Below are positions 1 to 12,297 of a stretch of 64,000 bases of DNA, piece after piece. The notes beneath the pieces are model-generated. The model saw nothing but the letters and a program-made list of their open reading frames with translations, was not told where the DNA came from and did not search any database. Made by a program: the position numbers and the translations under genes. Source of the DNA: Enterobacter asburiae (GTDB lineage: Bacteria > Pseudomonadota > Gammaproteobacteria > Enterobacterales > Enterobacteriaceae). Each line of letters begins with the position of its first letter. The stretch's first letter is position 1. The stretch is taken from contig NZ_AP019632.1 in assembly GCF_007035645.1 (NCBI RefSeq), forward strand, positions 2,790,001-2,854,000, written 5' to 3'.

Positions 1-63
1 GTTTTTATGCAGGGATTGATAATCCAGGCCATCAAGATGGCAGTGTGAGTCGACTAAAAACAT
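1..63 (-). CDS. tatD: TatD-family metal-dependent DNase, N-terminus only (cut by window edge)
   Basis: Only the first 21 codons lie in the window, reading from an ATG at 63 toward the left edge. The visible peptide [15 protein letters not shown] carries the HxH metal-binding motif (H7, H9) that opens the TIM-barrel of TatD/YcfH hydrolases. It follows holB by 10 bases on the same strand, as ycfH follows holB in E. coli. Given this position it is more likely the YcfH paralogue than TatD itself. Substrate preference cannot be judged from this fragment. Confidence 0.8.
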   Translation of the reverse strand, partial: MFLVDSHCHLDGLDYQSLHKN

Positions 64-73
64 AATGTCTCTC

Positions 74-1078
74 TCAGAGATGGAAAACTGGCGGTGTGAC
101 GCCGGGTTGCAGGTAATGTTCGATACGCAGTAACTGGTCGGTCAGTAAAAGCTCGCGATTAAGACCCGTTACGGTTAAAAGCTGTTCACGGCTCTGGCAG
201 ATGTCATGGAGCATCGCGTGAAGAACCGTCCCTGAGAGCCGGTTCGCCAGCGTATTCACCAGCGGCAACGCGTCCGGGTTAGTCAGAAGCGTTGCACCTT
301 GCTGGATTTTGAGCGCATCCAGCAGTAGGGAGGCCAGCCAGTGCAGACGATCAACGGCCCGATCGCTGTTAAGCGCAGGCAGTAAACTTAGCCAGTCCTG
401 ACTGTTCAGTGAGACATCCAGGGCCCGGCAGAGCGTTTCTCGCTCTGACCAGACGTCAGGCTGCAGTAGTGCCAGCGCCGCCGCGGGCGCGCCGCTGCTC
501 AGGCGCAAGGCGGACAGCGCGCTTTCAGGTGACGTTGTCACCTCTCGTTCAAGCCAGCTCAGCGCCCACGATTCCTGAGGTACTGCAAGGTGATGAAGAC
601 GACAACGGCTGCGCAACGTCGCCAGTAATCGTCCCGGGTCACGACATGAGAGGAAAAACCACGTTTTAACCGGCGGCTCTTCCAGGGTTTTAAGCAGGGC
701 GTTAGCCGCCGCCTCGGTAAGCAGCGTGGCGTCTTTAAGCCAGACCACTTTAGCGCCGCCCAGTCGCGCGTGTTCATACAATTTTTCACTGACTTCACGC
801 ACGGCATCGATACCGAGCGCGCTTTTACCCTTCTCAGGCTCAAGGGTGTAGTAGTCAGGATGCGTCCCCGCCTGCATGAGCTGGCAGCCACGGCATTTAC
901 CACAGCTCTTGTGCCCTTCCGGCTGCTGACACATCAGAAAACGGGTGATGGCATAAATCAACGCATCATCACCCATTCCTGGCAACGCCTGAATCAGTAA
1001 CGCATGATGCCCCCGACCCGCCTGATAGCTGCCGATCAGCTGTTCAAAGTGTGGGCGCAACCATGGATACCATTTCAT
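74..1078 (-). CDS. holB: DNA polymerase III delta-prime subunit
   Basis: 334 residues, the usual length for the family. Delta-prime is the rigid stator of the clamp-loader complex, which opens the beta clamp and places it on primed DNA. The N-terminal AAA+ domain has the degenerate, ATP-inactive P-loop [10 protein letters not shown] and a four-cysteine zinc module ([16 protein letters not shown]), followed by an SRC motif (SRCRLHHL). I chose the ATG at 1078, giving [14 protein letters not shown] as in E. coli, although the frame is open 29 codons further upstream. The start overlaps the tmk stop as ATGA, so translation is probably coupled to tmk. Confidence 0.96.
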   Translation of the reverse strand: MKWYPWLRPHFEQLIGSYQAGRGHHALLIQALPGMGDDALIYAITRFLMCQQPEGHKSCGKCRGCQLMQAGTHPDYYTLEPEKGKSALGIDAVREVSEKLYEHARLGGAKVVWLKDATLLTEAAANALLKTLEEPPVKTWFFLSCRDPGRLLATLRSRCRLHHLAVPQESWALSWLEREVTTSPESALSALRLSSGAPAAALALLQPDVWSERETLCRALDVSLNSQDWLSLLPALNSDRAVDRLHWLASLLLDALKIQQGATLLTNPDALPLVNTLANRLSGTVLHAMLHDICQSREQLLTVTGLNRELLLTDQLLRIEHYLQPGVTPPVFHL

Positions 1079-1716
1079 GCCTGCTGCTCCTGCACCCACT
1101 GCGTAATGGTGTGCTGAATGTCGCGCGTAACGTCGTCCAGAGACTGCGTCGCATCGATGGTACAAATTGAGCTGTCCTGTGCGGCCAGCTCAAGATAGCG
1201 CGCACGGGTGCGGTTAAAGAAATCAAACGACTCTTGTTCAATGCGGTCCAGCTCGCCGCGCGCGCGGGCACGTTTGAGACCCACTTCCGGGGTCACATCC
1301 AGATAGAGCGTCAGGTCGGGGCGAAAATCACCCAGTACGGCATTACGTAGCGTTGCCAGCATTGTCTGGTCGATGCCGCGTCCTCCGCCCTGATACGCCT
1401 GAGTCGACAGATCGTGACGGTCGCCGATAACCCACTTGCCCTCGGCCAGGGCGGGTTTGATCACCGTCTCAACCAGCTGAACGCGCGCCGCGTAGAACAT
1501 CAGCACTTCGGCTTTGTCAGTGATAACTTCGTCGCCGACGGATTTGATATCCAGTACCAGGCTGCGCAGCTTTTCAGCCAGCTGCGTGCCGCCCGGCTCG
1601 CGGGTAAATACCATGTCCGCCACGCCAAGCGCTTTGAGCGTATCCACCACCACGTTGCGGGCAGTGGTTTTACCCGCCCCTTCGAGTCCCTCAATGACAA
1701 TGTATTTACTGCGCAT
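1075..1716 (-). CDS. tmk: Thymidylate kinase
   Basis: 213 residues. It phosphorylates dTMP to dTDP with ATP, an essential cytoplasmic step for dTTP supply. The P-loop GLEGAGKTT lies at residues 10-18 and the [16 protein letters not shown] segment covers the substrate-binding DRH/LID region. It overlaps mltG upstream by 11 bases and holB downstream by 4, so mltG-tmk-holB are one translationally packed unit. Confidence 0.97.
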   Translation of the reverse strand: MRSKYIVIEGLEGAGKTTARNVVVDTLKALGVADMVFTREPGGTQLAEKLRSLVLDIKSVGDEVITDKAEVLMFYAARVQLVETVIKPALAEGKWVIGDRHDLSTQAYQGGGRGIDQTMLATLRNAVLGDFRPDLTLYLDVTPEVGLKRARARGELDRIEQESFDFFNRTRARYLELAAQDSSICTIDATQSLDDVTRDIQHTITQWVQEQQA

Positions 1717-2728
1717 TTTTTTCCTTAAGTGCCTTCAGATAGTCCTGAACAGAGCGATTGTGGCTGGCAAGGTTGGTGTTAAAGGTATGCCCCCCTTTTC
1801 CATCAGCCACAAAATAGAGATACGGTGTTTTAGCCGGATGCGCGGCGGCTTTGAGCGACGCCTCGCTCGGCGTGGCGATCGGGCCCGGCGGTAAACCGCT
1901 AATCACGTAGGTATTATACGCCGTTGGCGTCTCCAGATCTTTTCTTGAGATTTTGCCCGTGTAGCTCTCGCCCATGCCGTAAATAACGGTAGGGTCGGTT
2001 TGCAGACGCATGCCGATGCGCAGACGGTTGATAAATACTGACGCCACCCGATCGCGCTCAGCAGCGACGGCCGTCTCTTTCTCGATGATCGAGGCCATGG
2101 TGACGAACTGGTTCGGATCGCTGTAAGGCAATCCTTCCATCCGCCCTTCCCAGGCGGCATCTACAGCGGCAACCATTTTTTTGTGCGCCCGCTTCAGGAT
2201 AGCCACATCGGTCGTGCCTGCCGTGTACATCCAGGTGTCTGGCCAGAACCAGCCTTCCACCCATTCCGGATGTTCAAGCTTCAGCGCTTCTGCCACCGTC
2301 TGATAGCTATCGTCTTTTAACGTATGTTTGATATACGGCGCGTCACGCAGCTGTTTAAGGTAATCGCTCAGGCGCATCCCTTCCACAAACCGCAGTGGGA
2401 ACTGGGCTTCTTTACCGCTTTCCAGCAGCTGCAGCATCTCTCTGACGGTCATTCCCGGCGTAAAGCGATAGGTACCGGCTTTGAAATGTGACAGCTCAGG
2501 TTCCACGCGCAATAGCCACTGGAATACGCGTGGACGATTAATAATCTTGTCGCCATAGAGCTGTTCCCCAAGCGCCTGACGGCCGGTTCCCGCTTTCAGG
2601 GTAAAGATCGTTTCCTCTTTAACCAGGATCTTGCTGTTCGCCAGCTGGCGAACTTTCCATACGCCCGCTCCGCCGGCGACGCCCAGCGCAACGATGAGGA
2701 TAAGGACAACGCGCAACATTTTTTTCAT
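1706..2728 (-). CDS. mltG: Endolytic murein transglycosylase MltG
   Basis: 340 residues, anchored in the inner membrane by one N-terminal segment (about residues 5-24). The periplasmic YceG domain ends with the catalytic motif ASIIEKE, in which E218 matches the catalytic glutamate of E. coli MltG. The enzyme cuts nascent glycan strands and is thought to terminate peptidoglycan elongation. It begins 2 bases after the pabC stop and overlaps tmk, within the pabC-mltG-tmk-holB run. Confidence 0.96.
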   Translation of the reverse strand: MKKMLRVVLILIVALGVAGGAGVWKVRQLANSKILVKEETIFTLKAGTGRQALGEQLYGDKIINRPRVFQWLLRVEPELSHFKAGTYRFTPGMTVREMLQLLESGKEAQFPLRFVEGMRLSDYLKQLRDAPYIKHTLKDDSYQTVAEALKLEHPEWVEGWFWPDTWMYTAGTTDVAILKRAHKKMVAAVDAAWEGRMEGLPYSDPNQFVTMASIIEKETAVAAERDRVASVFINRLRIGMRLQTDPTVIYGMGESYTGKISRKDLETPTAYNTYVISGLPPGPIATPSEASLKAAAHPAKTPYLYFVADGKGGHTFNTNLASHNRSVQDYLKALKEKNAQ

Positions 2729-2730
2729 GA

Positions 2731-3540
2731 CTATCTGGTTTGCTCACATATCGGGGCTAAAAACTGAAACAGCTCGCGCGAAGACCAGCGTTGTTGGCCA
2801 TACGCACGGACGGGTACAACAGGCATCAGCGCATTGCAGATGATGACTTCATCGGCAGTCTGTAGCGCGGCTTCTCCTGCGCTAACTTCGACAACGCGAA
2901 AGCCAGAGCGTGCCAGCTGTTGCAGACAAAACTGACGCATTAACCCATTTACGCCAGCGTGTTCCAGCGACGGAGTGAACACCTCTTCCCCCTGCCGCCA
3001 GAGTAAATTAGCCGCACAGCATTCCGTAATGAACCCTTCGCTGTCAAGAACCAGCGCCTCATCGGCGTCCGTCTGTTCAAGATGAGTACGAATGAGCACC
3101 TGCTCGAGGCGATTGAGATGCTTAAGCCCGGCCAGCATCGGGCTTCGTCCCAGTCGTACTGGGCTCAGCGTCAGCGTGATACCGTCTTCTCGCCAGCGAG
3201 TGTAATGCGCGGGATAAGCAGAAACGGAGAGAATACGCGTAGGGTTGATACACGATGCGGCGCTGTAACCCCGGCCACCACTGCCGCGGCTGATGATGAC
3301 TTTGAGTACGCCGCTGTCCTTCCCGGTTGCCCGCTGGCACATTTCCTGTCGCAACGTGTCCCAGTGCGTAAAGGGGATCATGAGCTTTTCGCAGCCGTGC
3401 TGCAGGCGTCGAATGTGCGCCTCCAGCAGGCAGACATCACCGTCCAGAATGCGCGCCGTCGTAAAGCAACCATCACCGAACTGTATCGCCCTGTCGCTGG
3501 CAGGCAGCGTGTCCTGCTCAAGGCCATTGATTAAAAACAT
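2731..3540 (-). CDS. pabC: Aminodeoxychorismate lyase
   Basis: 269 residues, a fold-type IV PLP enzyme. It converts 4-amino-4-deoxychorismate to p-aminobenzoate and pyruvate for folate synthesis. The PLP lysine is K140 in [10 protein letters not shown], and the family signature [11 protein letters not shown] is present. The ATG at 3540 has a good ribosome-binding site (AAGGAG). It lies 120 bases downstream of fabF, beyond a hairpin that may terminate part of the fab transcript. Confidence 0.95.
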   Translation of the reverse strand: MFLINGLEQDTLPASDRAIQFGDGCFTTARILDGDVCLLEAHIRRLQHGCEKLMIPFTHWDTLRQEMCQRATGKDSGVLKVIISRGSGGRGYSAASCINPTRILSVSAYPAHYTRWREDGITLTLSPVRLGRSPMLAGLKHLNRLEQVLIRTHLEQTDADEALVLDSEGFITECCAANLLWRQGEEVFTPSLEHAGVNGLMRQFCLQQLARSGFRVVEVSAGEAALQTADEVIICNALMPVVPVRAYGQQRWSSRELFQFLAPICEQTR

Positions 3541-3610
3541 GGTGGCTCCTTATGCGTGGGCAATTAGTCTGGCAGGATGTCATGCAGCCGACAAGAAGAT
3601 TAGGCTTAAT

Positions 3611-3638
3611 AAAAAAGGCCCGGCAAGCGGACCTTTTT
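3611..3638 (-). terminator. Terminator-like hairpin after fabF
   Basis: Stem AAGG(C/T)CCG/CGGACCTT with a short loop, A-rich on one side and T-rich on the other, so it could work on either strand. It sits between the fabF stop and the pabC start and probably lowers read-through into pabC. Confidence 0.6.
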
Positions 3639-3660
3639 AAATGCTATCGGGACGTCAGGA

Positions 3661-4982
<1,322 letters not shown>

Positions 4983-4993
4983 GAGATGTTCAC

Positions 4994-5230
4994 TTACGCC
5001 TGGTGACCGTTGATGTAATCAATGGCAGCCTGAACGGTGGTGATCTTCTCAGCTTCTTCGTCCGGAATCTCAGTATCAAACTCTTCTTCCAGAGCCATTA
5101 CCAGCTCAACGGTGTCAAGAGAATCTGCGCCCAGGTCTTCAACGAAGGAAGCGGAGTTCACAACTTCTTCCTGCTTAACGCCCAGCTGTTCGCCGATAAT
5201 TTTCTTAACGCGTTCTTCGATAGTGCTCAT
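4994..5230 (-). CDS. acpP: Acyl carrier protein
   Basis: 78 residues, very acidic, the usual length. It carries growing acyl chains on 4'-phosphopantetheine attached to the serine of the DSLD motif (S37 counting the initiator Met). The sequence is practically that of E. coli ACP. It stands between fabG (277 bases upstream) and fabF; the fabG-acpP gap carries a repeat element, and acpP very likely has its own promoter there. Confidence 0.98.
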   Translation of the reverse strand: MSTIEERVKKIIGEQLGVKQEEVVNSASFVEDLGADSLDTVELVMALEEEFDTEIPDEEAEKITTVQAAIDYINGHQA

Positions 5231-5371
5231 ACTCTTAAATTTCCTATCAAAACTCGCTTTCGCGATGGTTTTCGTAGTGTATAAAATGTTGAAAAATTTG
5301 CAACTAAATCCCGGCAGTTCGTACCACGATTTTACGTTATTTTGAGGCCATTTGCCCTAATAACGCAAATA

Positions 5372-5500
5372 TTTTTCTACACGTCATCATCCAGGCTGCC
5401 TCTGCGTTGGCTGCGCCCTCTAATCCCGGTCACATAGTAATCTATGCTCCCAGGCTTCTCGGTCTTGCCGCCTTGATCCAACCAGAATGATTTAGTGTAT
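5372..5500. repeat. ERIC-like intergenic repeat between acpP and fabG
   Basis: The gap between fabG and acpP contains about 125 bp whose centre is an imperfect inverted repeat (CCCGGTCACATAG and CTATGCTCCCAGG). It resembles the GTCACTTAC/GTAAGCTCC core of enterobacterial repetitive intergenic consensus (ERIC) elements. The outer limits are approximate. The family assignment rests on recalled consensus, not on an alignment. An insertion here would separate acpP from fabG within the operon. Confidence 0.55.
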
Positions 5501-5507
5501 CTCGTGG

Positions 5508-6242
5508 TTAAACCATATACATCCCGCCGTTGACGTGGAGGGTCTCACCAGTGATGTAACCCGCTTCGTCAGAGGCTAAAAATGCAACCGCACTGGCGAT
5601 TTCTTTAGGGTCGCCAAGACGACCCGCCGGAACTGCCGCCAGCGTACCCGCACGCTGCTCATCAGTCAGCGCACGCGTCATGTCCGTTTCAATAAAGCCC
5701 GGAGCAACAACGTTTACAGTAATACCGCGGGACGCGACTTCACGCGCCAGCGACTTACTGAAACCAATCAGACCTGCTTTCGCCGCAGCGTAGTTAGCCT
5801 GACCAGCATTTCCCATGGTACCAACCACAGAACCGACAGTGATAATACGTCCATGACGCTTTTTCATCATAGCGCGCATTACCGCTTTTGACAGACGGAA
5901 TACAGATGACAGGTTGGTTTCGATGATATCGTTCCACTCGTCGTCTTTCATTCGCATTAACAGGTTATCGCGAGTGATCCCGGCATTGTTTACCAGAATA
6001 TCCACTTCACCAAACTCTGCGCGAATATTTTCCAGAACAGATTCGATAGATGCAGGTTCGGTCACATTCAGTACCAGACCTTTACCATTTGCACCCAGAT
6101 ACTCGCTGATGGCCTGAGCGCCATTCTCGCTGGTTGCTGTACCAATCACCTTCGCGCCGCGCGCAACCAGTGTTTCAGCAATTGCACGCCCGATACCGCG
6201 GCTTGCGCCAGTGACCAGGGCGATTTTTCCTTCAAAACTCAT
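5508..6242 (-). CDS. fabG: 3-oxoacyl-[ACP] reductase
   Basis: 244 residues, a short-chain dehydrogenase that uses NADPH for the first reduction of each fatty acid cycle. The cofactor motif TGASRGIG is at 11-18, NNAG follows in the middle, and the YAAAK catalytic motif (Y151, K155) is intact. The C-terminus GGMYMV is typical. It lies 12 bases after fabD in the fabHDG unit. Confidence 0.97.
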   Translation of the reverse strand: MSFEGKIALVTGASRGIGRAIAETLVARGAKVIGTATSENGAQAISEYLGANGKGLVLNVTEPASIESVLENIRAEFGEVDILVNNAGITRDNLLMRMKDDEWNDIIETNLSSVFRLSKAVMRAMMKKRHGRIITVGSVVGTMGNAGQANYAAAKAGLIGFSKSLAREVASRGITVNVVAPGFIETDMTRALTDEQRAGTLAAVPAGRLGDPKEIASAVAFLASDEAGYITGETLHVNGGMYMV

Positions 6243-6254
6243 GGTATTCCTCTT

Positions 6255-7184
6255 TTATTGCGAGAGTGCCGCTGACATCGCTTCCGGCTCGTTAATTGCC
6301 GAGGCTGTCAGGGTGTCAACAATACGTTTTGTCAGACCGGTGAGGACTTTACCTGGGCCGACTTCATACAGGTGCTCAACGCCCTGAGCGGCCATAAACT
6401 CAACGGTTTTAGTCCACTGTACCGGGCTGTAGAGCTGGCGAACCAGCGCGTCACGGATCGCTTCCGGCGTGGTTTCGCATTTCACATCGACGTTGTTCAC
6501 AACGGAAATCGTCGGTGCGTTAAACGTAATTTTTTCCAGCTCAACCGCCAGTTTTTCGGCAGCAGGCTTCATCAGCGCACAGTGAGACGGCACGCTGACC
6601 GGCAGCGGCAGCGCACGCTTAGCACCCGCTGCTTTACAGGCCGCACCCGCACGTTCAACCGCTTCTTTATGACCGGCAATAACCACCTGGCCCGGCGAGT
6701 TGAAGTTTACCGGAGAGACAACCTGGCCTTCAGCAGATTCTTCACACGCTTTTGCAATTGCAGCATCATCCAGACCGATGATGGCAGACATGCCGCCCGT
6801 GCCTTCCGGCACCGCTTCCTGCATGAATTTACCGCGCAGTTCAACCAGACGTACCGCGTCAGCAAACGCGATCACGCCGGCACACACCAGCGCAGAGTAT
6901 TCACCCAGACTATGACCCGCGAGCAGCGCTGGCGCTTTACCGCCCTGCTGCTGCCAGACACGCCACAGCGCAACGGACGCGGTCAGCAGTGCCGGCTGTG
7001 TCTGCCAGGTTTTGTTCAGTTCTTCGGCCGGCCCCTGCTGGGTCAGCGCCCATAAATCATAACCCAGTGCATCAGAAGCTTCACGGAAAGTCTCTTCAAT
7101 TACCGGATAGCGTGCTGCCATTTCAGACAACATCCCAACGGTTTGAGAGCCCTGGCCCGGGAACACAAAAGCAAATTGCGTCAT
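6255..7184 (-). CDS. fabD: Malonyl-CoA:ACP transacylase
   Basis: 309 residues. It moves malonyl from CoA to ACP and so supplies every elongation step. The nucleophile S92 lies in GHSLGEYSAL, with H201 in VPSHCALM and the oxyanion motif GQGSQ at 10-14. It sits 15 bases after fabH and 12 before fabG. Confidence 0.97.
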   Translation of the reverse strand: MTQFAFVFPGQGSQTVGMLSEMAARYPVIEETFREASDALGYDLWALTQQGPAEELNKTWQTQPALLTASVALWRVWQQQGGKAPALLAGHSLGEYSALVCAGVIAFADAVRLVELRGKFMQEAVPEGTGGMSAIIGLDDAAIAKACEESAEGQVVSPVNFNSPGQVVIAGHKEAVERAGAACKAAGAKRALPLPVSVPSHCALMKPAAEKLAVELEKITFNAPTISVVNNVDVKCETTPEAIRDALVRQLYSPVQWTKTVEFMAAQGVEHLYEVGPGKVLTGLTKRIVDTLTASAINEPEAMSAALSQ

Positions 7185-7199
7185 TTTTTATTCCTTATA

Positions 7200-8153
7200 C
7201 TAGAAACGAACCAGCGCGGACCCCCAGGTGAACCCGCCACCGAAGGCTTCAAGCAAGACCAGCTGGCCCCGTTTGATTCGTCCATCGCGTACCGCTTCAT
7301 CAAATGCGCACGGTACCGACGCCGCAGAGGTGTTGCCGTGACGATCCAGCGTCACTACAACGTTATCCATCGACATGCCCAGCTTTTTCGCGGTGGCGCT
7401 GATGATACGCAGGTTCGCCTGATGCGGCACCAGCCAGTCGAGCGCGGTACGCTCAAGGTTATTCGCTTCCAGCGTTTCATCAACGATGTGTGCAAGCTCG
7501 GTTACCGCCACCTTGAACACCTCGTTCCCTGCCATAGTCAGATAAATCGAGTTGTCCGAATTAACGCGATCGGCGTTAGGCAGGGTCAACAGTTCGCCAT
7601 AGCTGCCATCAGCATGCAGATGCGTAGAGATGATACCTGGCTCTTCGGACTGCCCCAGCAGCACTGCACCCGCACCATCACCAAAAATAATGATCGTTCC
7701 ACGATCGGTTGGATCGCAGGTACGCGCCAGCACGTCAGCACCGATCACCAGCGCGTATTTAACGGCACCGGATTTCACGTACTGATCGGCAACGCTCAGC
7801 GCATAGGTGAAGCCTGCGCACGCGGCAGCGACGTCAAACGCCGGACAGCCTTTAATGCCGAGCATGTTCTGCACCTGGCATGCCGCGCTTGGGAAAGCAT
7901 GCGTGGCAGACGTCGTGGCGACCACGATCAAACCAATCTGTTCTTTATCAATGCCCGCCATTTCGATAGCACGCTGTGCGGCTTCGTAACCCATGGTCGA
8001 CACGGTTTCGTCTGGCGCGGCAATACGACGTTCACGGATACCTGTGCGCGTGACAATCCACTCGTCAGACGTATCTACCATTTTTTCCAGATCGGCGTTG
8101 GTACGCACTTGTTTTGGCAGGTAGCTGCCGGTACCTAAAATCTTCGTATACAT
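7200..8153 (-). CDS. fabH: 3-oxoacyl-[ACP] synthase III (KAS III)
   Basis: 317 residues. It starts fatty acid synthesis by condensing acetyl-CoA with malonyl-ACP. C112 lies in AACAGF, with the downstream motifs VPHQANLRI (catalytic His) and GNTSAASVP (catalytic Asn). It starts 6 bases after the plsX stop, so plsX and fabH are co-transcribed and probably coupled. Confidence 0.97.
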   Translation of the reverse strand: MYTKILGTGSYLPKQVRTNADLEKMVDTSDEWIVTRTGIRERRIAAPDETVSTMGYEAAQRAIEMAGIDKEQIGLIVVATTSATHAFPSAACQVQNMLGIKGCPAFDVAAACAGFTYALSVADQYVKSGAVKYALVIGADVLARTCDPTDRGTIIIFGDGAGAVLLGQSEEPGIISTHLHADGSYGELLTLPNADRVNSDNSIYLTMAGNEVFKVAVTELAHIVDETLEANNLERTALDWLVPHQANLRIISATAKKLGMSMDNVVVTLDRHGNTSAASVPCAFDEAVRDGRIKRGQLVLLEAFGGGFTWGSALVRF

Positions 8154-8159
8154 GTACGC

Positions 8160-9194
8160 TCAGTCACTTTTAGCTAATACAGATTCCAGGCGAGCGGCAA
8201 TCCGCTGAGGGACTTGTCGCTGCACCGCCTGCACTGCCTGTTCAATCGCGACAGCAAATGCTCGCTGATTGGCGGCGCCATGACTCTTAATCACGATGCC
8301 GCGCAATCCTAACAGACAGGCGCCATTATACTGGTCGGGGTTGAGGTGACTGAATCGCCGCGTCAGGCTCTTTTGTAACCAACGCTTCAATAAAATCAGC
8401 CACCAGGCGCTTTTTTTGCCTTCTCCCTGAGATTTCAGCAGAGAAAGAAACATGCGTACGACCCCTTCCATGGTCTTCAACGTGACGTTTCCGGTGAAGC
8501 CATCGCACACCAGAACATCCGTTTTACCCGTCAACAACTCATTGGCTTCGAGATAACCAATATAGTTGATGGAGGGAACCTGTTTGAGCAATTCAGCCGC
8601 TTCGCGAATGCTGTCCAGGCCTTTGGTCTCTTCTTCACCAATGTTCAGTAACGCAACACGGGGAGTGTTGATCCCGACAACTTCTTCTGCCAGCACCGAT
8701 CCCATCACGGCAAACTGAGCCAGCATAGTACTATCACAGTCGACGTTAGCGCCCAAATCGAGCACCACCGTCTTGCCCTTTTGCTGATGCGGTAACACCG
8801 TTACCAGCGCCGGGCGCTCAATACCTTCAATAGGTTTGAGCAGCAATTTCGACAGCCCCATCAGCGCGCCGGTATTTCCCGCGCTGACGCAAGCCTGAGC
8901 TCGCCCTTCTTTCACCAGCTCCAGCGCTATCCGCATAGAGCTGCCACGACTATTGCGAATCGCCTGCGAGGGTCGGGCATCACTGGCAATAACTGACTGC
9001 GCAGGAATAATCTGCAGACGCGAACGTTGTTCAAAGTCAGCTTTTGCGAGTAATGGCGTGATTGCGTCGGGATTGCCGACTAAAAGAAGTGTGAGTTGCG
9101 AATTAGAATTCAGTGCCTGCAATGCTGCAGGCACTGTCACGGAAGGGCCAAAATCTCCCCCCATGACATCTAACGCCAGGGTTAGACGTGTCAA
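8160..9194 (-). CDS. plsX: Phosphate acyltransferase PlsX
   Basis: 344 residues. It makes acyl-phosphate from acyl-ACP for glycerophospholipid synthesis, acting peripherally at the membrane. The N-terminal [12 protein letters not shown] and the central SAGNTGALM are diagnostic of the PlsX fold. It lies downstream of rpmF across an 80-base gap containing two hairpins, and directly upstream of fabH. Confidence 0.96.
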   Translation of the reverse strand: MTRLTLALDVMGGDFGPSVTVPAALQALNSNSQLTLLLVGNPDAITPLLAKADFEQRSRLQIIPAQSVIASDARPSQAIRNSRGSSMRIALELVKEGRAQACVSAGNTGALMGLSKLLLKPIEGIERPALVTVLPHQQKGKTVVLDLGANVDCDSTMLAQFAVMGSVLAEEVVGINTPRVALLNIGEEETKGLDSIREAAELLKQVPSINYIGYLEANELLTGKTDVLVCDGFTGNVTLKTMEGVVRMFLSLLKSQGEGKKSAWWLILLKRWLQKSLTRRFSHLNPDQYNGACLLGLRGIVIKSHGAANQRAFAVAIEQAVQAVQRQVPQRIAARLESVLAKSD

Positions 9195-9222
9195 GGTATC
9201 GTCGCAGCCTGGTTCGGTAAAT

Positions 9223-9460
<238 letters not shown>

Positions 9461-9464
9461 TCAA

Positions 9465-9998
<534 letters not shown>

Positions 9999-10022
9999 TT
10001 AACTTTGTAACGTCATAGAGTC

Positions 10023-10115
10023 AAAGAAAAAGGCAACCAGAGCTGCCTTTTGCCAATTATTCGCACACATTGCGGCCTGTAGTTTAAAATGGCTGGCATC
10101 GATACGCTATATCTG
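10023..10115 (-). ncRNA. sraB: Possible SraB-like small RNA or attenuated leader upstream of yceD
   Basis: On the minus strand a stem AAAAGGCA/TGCCTTTT with an 8-base loop is followed by TCTTTG. This is a good intrinsic terminator placed 37 bases before the yceD start, where no protein gene ends. E. coli encodes the small RNA SraB (PsrD) in this yceF-yceD gap on the same strand. The gap here is shorter and I cannot place the 5' end, so a yceD leader attenuator is equally possible. Confidence 0.35.
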
Positions 10116-10126
10116 GTGATAAAAAT

Positions 10127-10711
10127 ATGCCAAATCTCGTCCTTGCTTCCACGTCTCCCTACCGCCGAATGCTGCTGGAAAAGCTCGGGATCCCGTTTGA
10201 ATGCGCCGCGCCAGAGGTTGATGAAACGCCACAGCCGGGCGAATCACCGCGTCATCTGGTGATGCGTCTTGCTAAGGAGAAAGCGCAGTCGCTGGCCGCA
10301 CGTTATCCCGCACATTTGATTATAGGCTCCGACCAGGTTTGCGTACTGGACGGCGAAATCACCGGCAAGCCCCATACGGAGGAGAACGCCTGCCAGCAGC
10401 TTCTGCGAGCGCGAGGCACTATCGTGACCTTTTATACCGGCCTGGCACTCTATAACTCCGCCACCGGTCATCTGCAAACCGAATGCGAGCCGTTCGACGT
10501 ACACTTCCGCCATCTCAGCGAGCAAGAGATCGTGGATTATGTGCGCCGGGAACGTCCGCTGAACTGCGCAGGAAGCTTTAAAAGTGAAGGATTGGGAATT
10601 GCGCTGTTCGACAAGCTGGACGGTCGCGATCCCAACACGCTGGTGGGGTTACCGCTGATTGCCCTGTGTCAGATGTTAAGGCGAGAAGAGTGTAATCCGC
10701 TGACCATATGA
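10127..10711 (+). CDS. yceF: Maf-family nucleotide pyrophosphatase (7-methyl-GTP type)
   Basis: 194 residues. Maf proteins hydrolyse modified nucleoside triphosphates; the E. coli YceF orthologue prefers m7GTP. The N-terminal signature [14 protein letters not shown] and the [16 protein letters not shown] segment with the catalytic Asp are intact. It is divergent from yceD and convergent with rluC. Confidence 0.93.
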   Translation: MPNLVLASTSPYRRMLLEKLGIPFECAAPEVDETPQPGESPRHLVMRLAKEKAQSLAARYPAHLIIGSDQVCVLDGEITGKPHTEENACQQLLRARGTIVTFYTGLALYNSATGHLQTECEPFDVHFRHLSEQEIVDYVRRERPLNCAGSFKSEGLGIALFDKLDGRDPNTLVGLPLIALCQMLRREECNPLTI

Positions 10712-10721
10712 CTGGAACGTT

Positions 10722-10766
10722 GCGGCCTGATGCCCTCACCCCGCCCCTCTCCCACAGGGAGAGGGT
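10722..10766. repeat. Palindromic intergenic repeat, copy 1
   Basis: The sequence runs GCGGCC..GCCCTCACCCCGCCCC and ends in a perfect CCCTCTCCC/GGGAGAGGG hairpin. A closely related copy lies at 62296-62340. Both sit between gene 3' ends, here between convergent yceF and rluC. It looks like a dispersed REP-type element. With no T-run it is not a standard terminator, though it may stop exonucleases. Confidence 0.7.
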
Positions 10767-10777
10767 GGAAAGCAAAA

Positions 10778-11725
10778 TCAGCCGCGCAGAACCTTAAGAC
10801 AGCGTTTCAGCTGCTCGTCCAGCGGCGCTTCAATACGGATGACTTCCCCCGTATTAGGATGGGTAAACTTCAGCGCTGCCGCATGCAGGAACAGACGCGA
10901 CAGCCCCGTCCCCGCCAGCTGCTTATCAAACTCGCGGTCGCCATAGCGGTCATCAAAGGCAATTGGATGCCCTGCGAACTGCGTATGCACGCGGATCTGG
11001 TGAGTACGACCGGTCACCGGACTGCAGCGCACCAGCGTGGCAAACTCATAGCGCTCTTCAACCTTAAAGCGTGTCTCAGACGGTTTCCCTTCCTGGCTTA
11101 CGCGGACAATACGTTCGCCGCTTTGCAGAATGTTCTTCAGCAGCGGCGCCTGCACCACTTTTACATGGGACTGCCACTGACCGCGCACCAGCGCCAGGTA
11201 GTCTTTCTGCATCCCTTTTTCACGCAGCTGTTCATGCAGCGAACGCAGCGCAGAACGCTTTTTCGCCACCAGCAGTACGCCAGAGGTATCACGGTCAAGA
11301 CGGTGCACCAGTTCAAGGAAACGCGCTTCCGGGCGCAGGGCACGCAGCCCTTCAATCACGCCGAAGCTCAGACCGCTACCGCCATGAACAGCCGTTCCTG
11401 ACGGTTTATTGAGCACCAGAATGTGGTCATCTTCGTACAGGATCACATCGCTCAGGGCCGCCACTTTCTGTAGCTTCGGTGAAACGGTCTCTTCTTCACG
11501 TTCCGCAACGCGCACCGGCGGAATACGTACTTCATCGCCCGCCTCGAGTTTGTACTCGGGCTTCACGCGTTTTTTGTTCACCCGCACCTCGCCCTTGCGC
11601 AGGATGCGGTAAATCATGCTCTTTGGTACACCTTTCAACTGGGTGCGCAAAAAGTTATCGATACGTTGCCCCGCGTCATCTTCGGCGATGGCAACCATTT
11701 TTACGGCTGGAGTCTCTGTTTTCAT
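10778..11725 (-). CDS. rluC: 23S rRNA pseudouridine(955/2504/2580) synthase
   Basis: 315 residues. An N-terminal S4 RNA-binding domain (about residues 18-80) is followed by the RluA-family catalytic domain with the nucleophilic D144 in HRLDRDTSG. It modifies three uridines in 23S rRNA. It is divergent from rne, as in E. coli, with 572 bases between the two starts. Confidence 0.96.
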   Translation of the reverse strand: MKTETPAVKMVAIAEDDAGQRIDNFLRTQLKGVPKSMIYRILRKGEVRVNKKRVKPEYKLEAGDEVRIPPVRVAEREEETVSPKLQKVAALSDVILYEDDHILVLNKPSGTAVHGGSGLSFGVIEGLRALRPEARFLELVHRLDRDTSGVLLVAKKRSALRSLHEQLREKGMQKDYLALVRGQWQSHVKVVQAPLLKNILQSGERIVRVSQEGKPSETRFKVEERYEFATLVRCSPVTGRTHQIRVHTQFAGHPIAFDDRYGDREFDKQLAGTGLSRLFLHAAALKFTHPNTGEVIRIEAPLDEQLKRCLKVLRG

Positions 11726-11936
11726 GGTTGGCGATTCTAAATATCGTCAGCCATTAGCGCCACTCATTTTTCTATGCTTATATTTACTTTTATCCGGCCA
11801 GCTCCCCGTTTCGCGCAACCGATTTGGTGGTTATTAAACCAATCGCCATTCTGAAGTGAAGAAACTGTGAGTAACCGGGTGATAATTGGTAAAAGTCATC
11901 TTGCTATAACCCGGCGAGCAGTGGAATAATGAGGCT

Positions 11937-12297
11937 GTTTTCCGTGTTAAATCCTGGTTAAGTAAGGATGTTGACGGAATGACCAATTTTGTCTGACCGA
12001 TCATCCACGCAGCAATGGCGTAAGACGTATTGATCTTTCAGGCAGTTAGCGGGCTGCGGGTTGCAGTACTTCCCGGTATAAGGATTGTTCTCTGGAGAGT
12101 TCTACCCAGGCAATTCCCCTGATAATTGCGCTGTGTTTCCGTATGAAACACAGGCAACCGACACTCTGCGCCTCTTAAGCGAGCGACAACCGTGAGGTTG
12201 GCGACGTGAACAGACACGAGGCCATCGGTTCATACCCCGGAAAGCGTCACCTTGCCCGCAGCTTTGTCGTCAATGTAAGAATAACGAGTAAGTTACG
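11937..12297 (+). promoter_or_regulatory. rne 5' leader with autoregulatory stem-loops
   Basis: The long untranslated leader of rne closely matches the E. coli leader, including CGATCATCCACGCAGC and GTAAGAATAACGAGTAAG just before the start. A perfect 9-bp hairpin CTGTGTTTC/GAAACACAG lies at 12131-12153, followed by the GCAACCGACACTCTGCGCC segment. In E. coli RNase E binds stem-loops here and degrades its own mRNA (Rfam rne5). The 5' limit is taken by analogy with the 361-nt E. coli leader. I see no gene in the rest of the rluC-rne gap (11726-11936). Confidence 0.8.

Noticed and set aside
7143..8138. 331-codon plus-strand frame opposite fabH
   Set aside because: Antisense shadow of fabH; Arg/His-rich, no ribosome-binding site.
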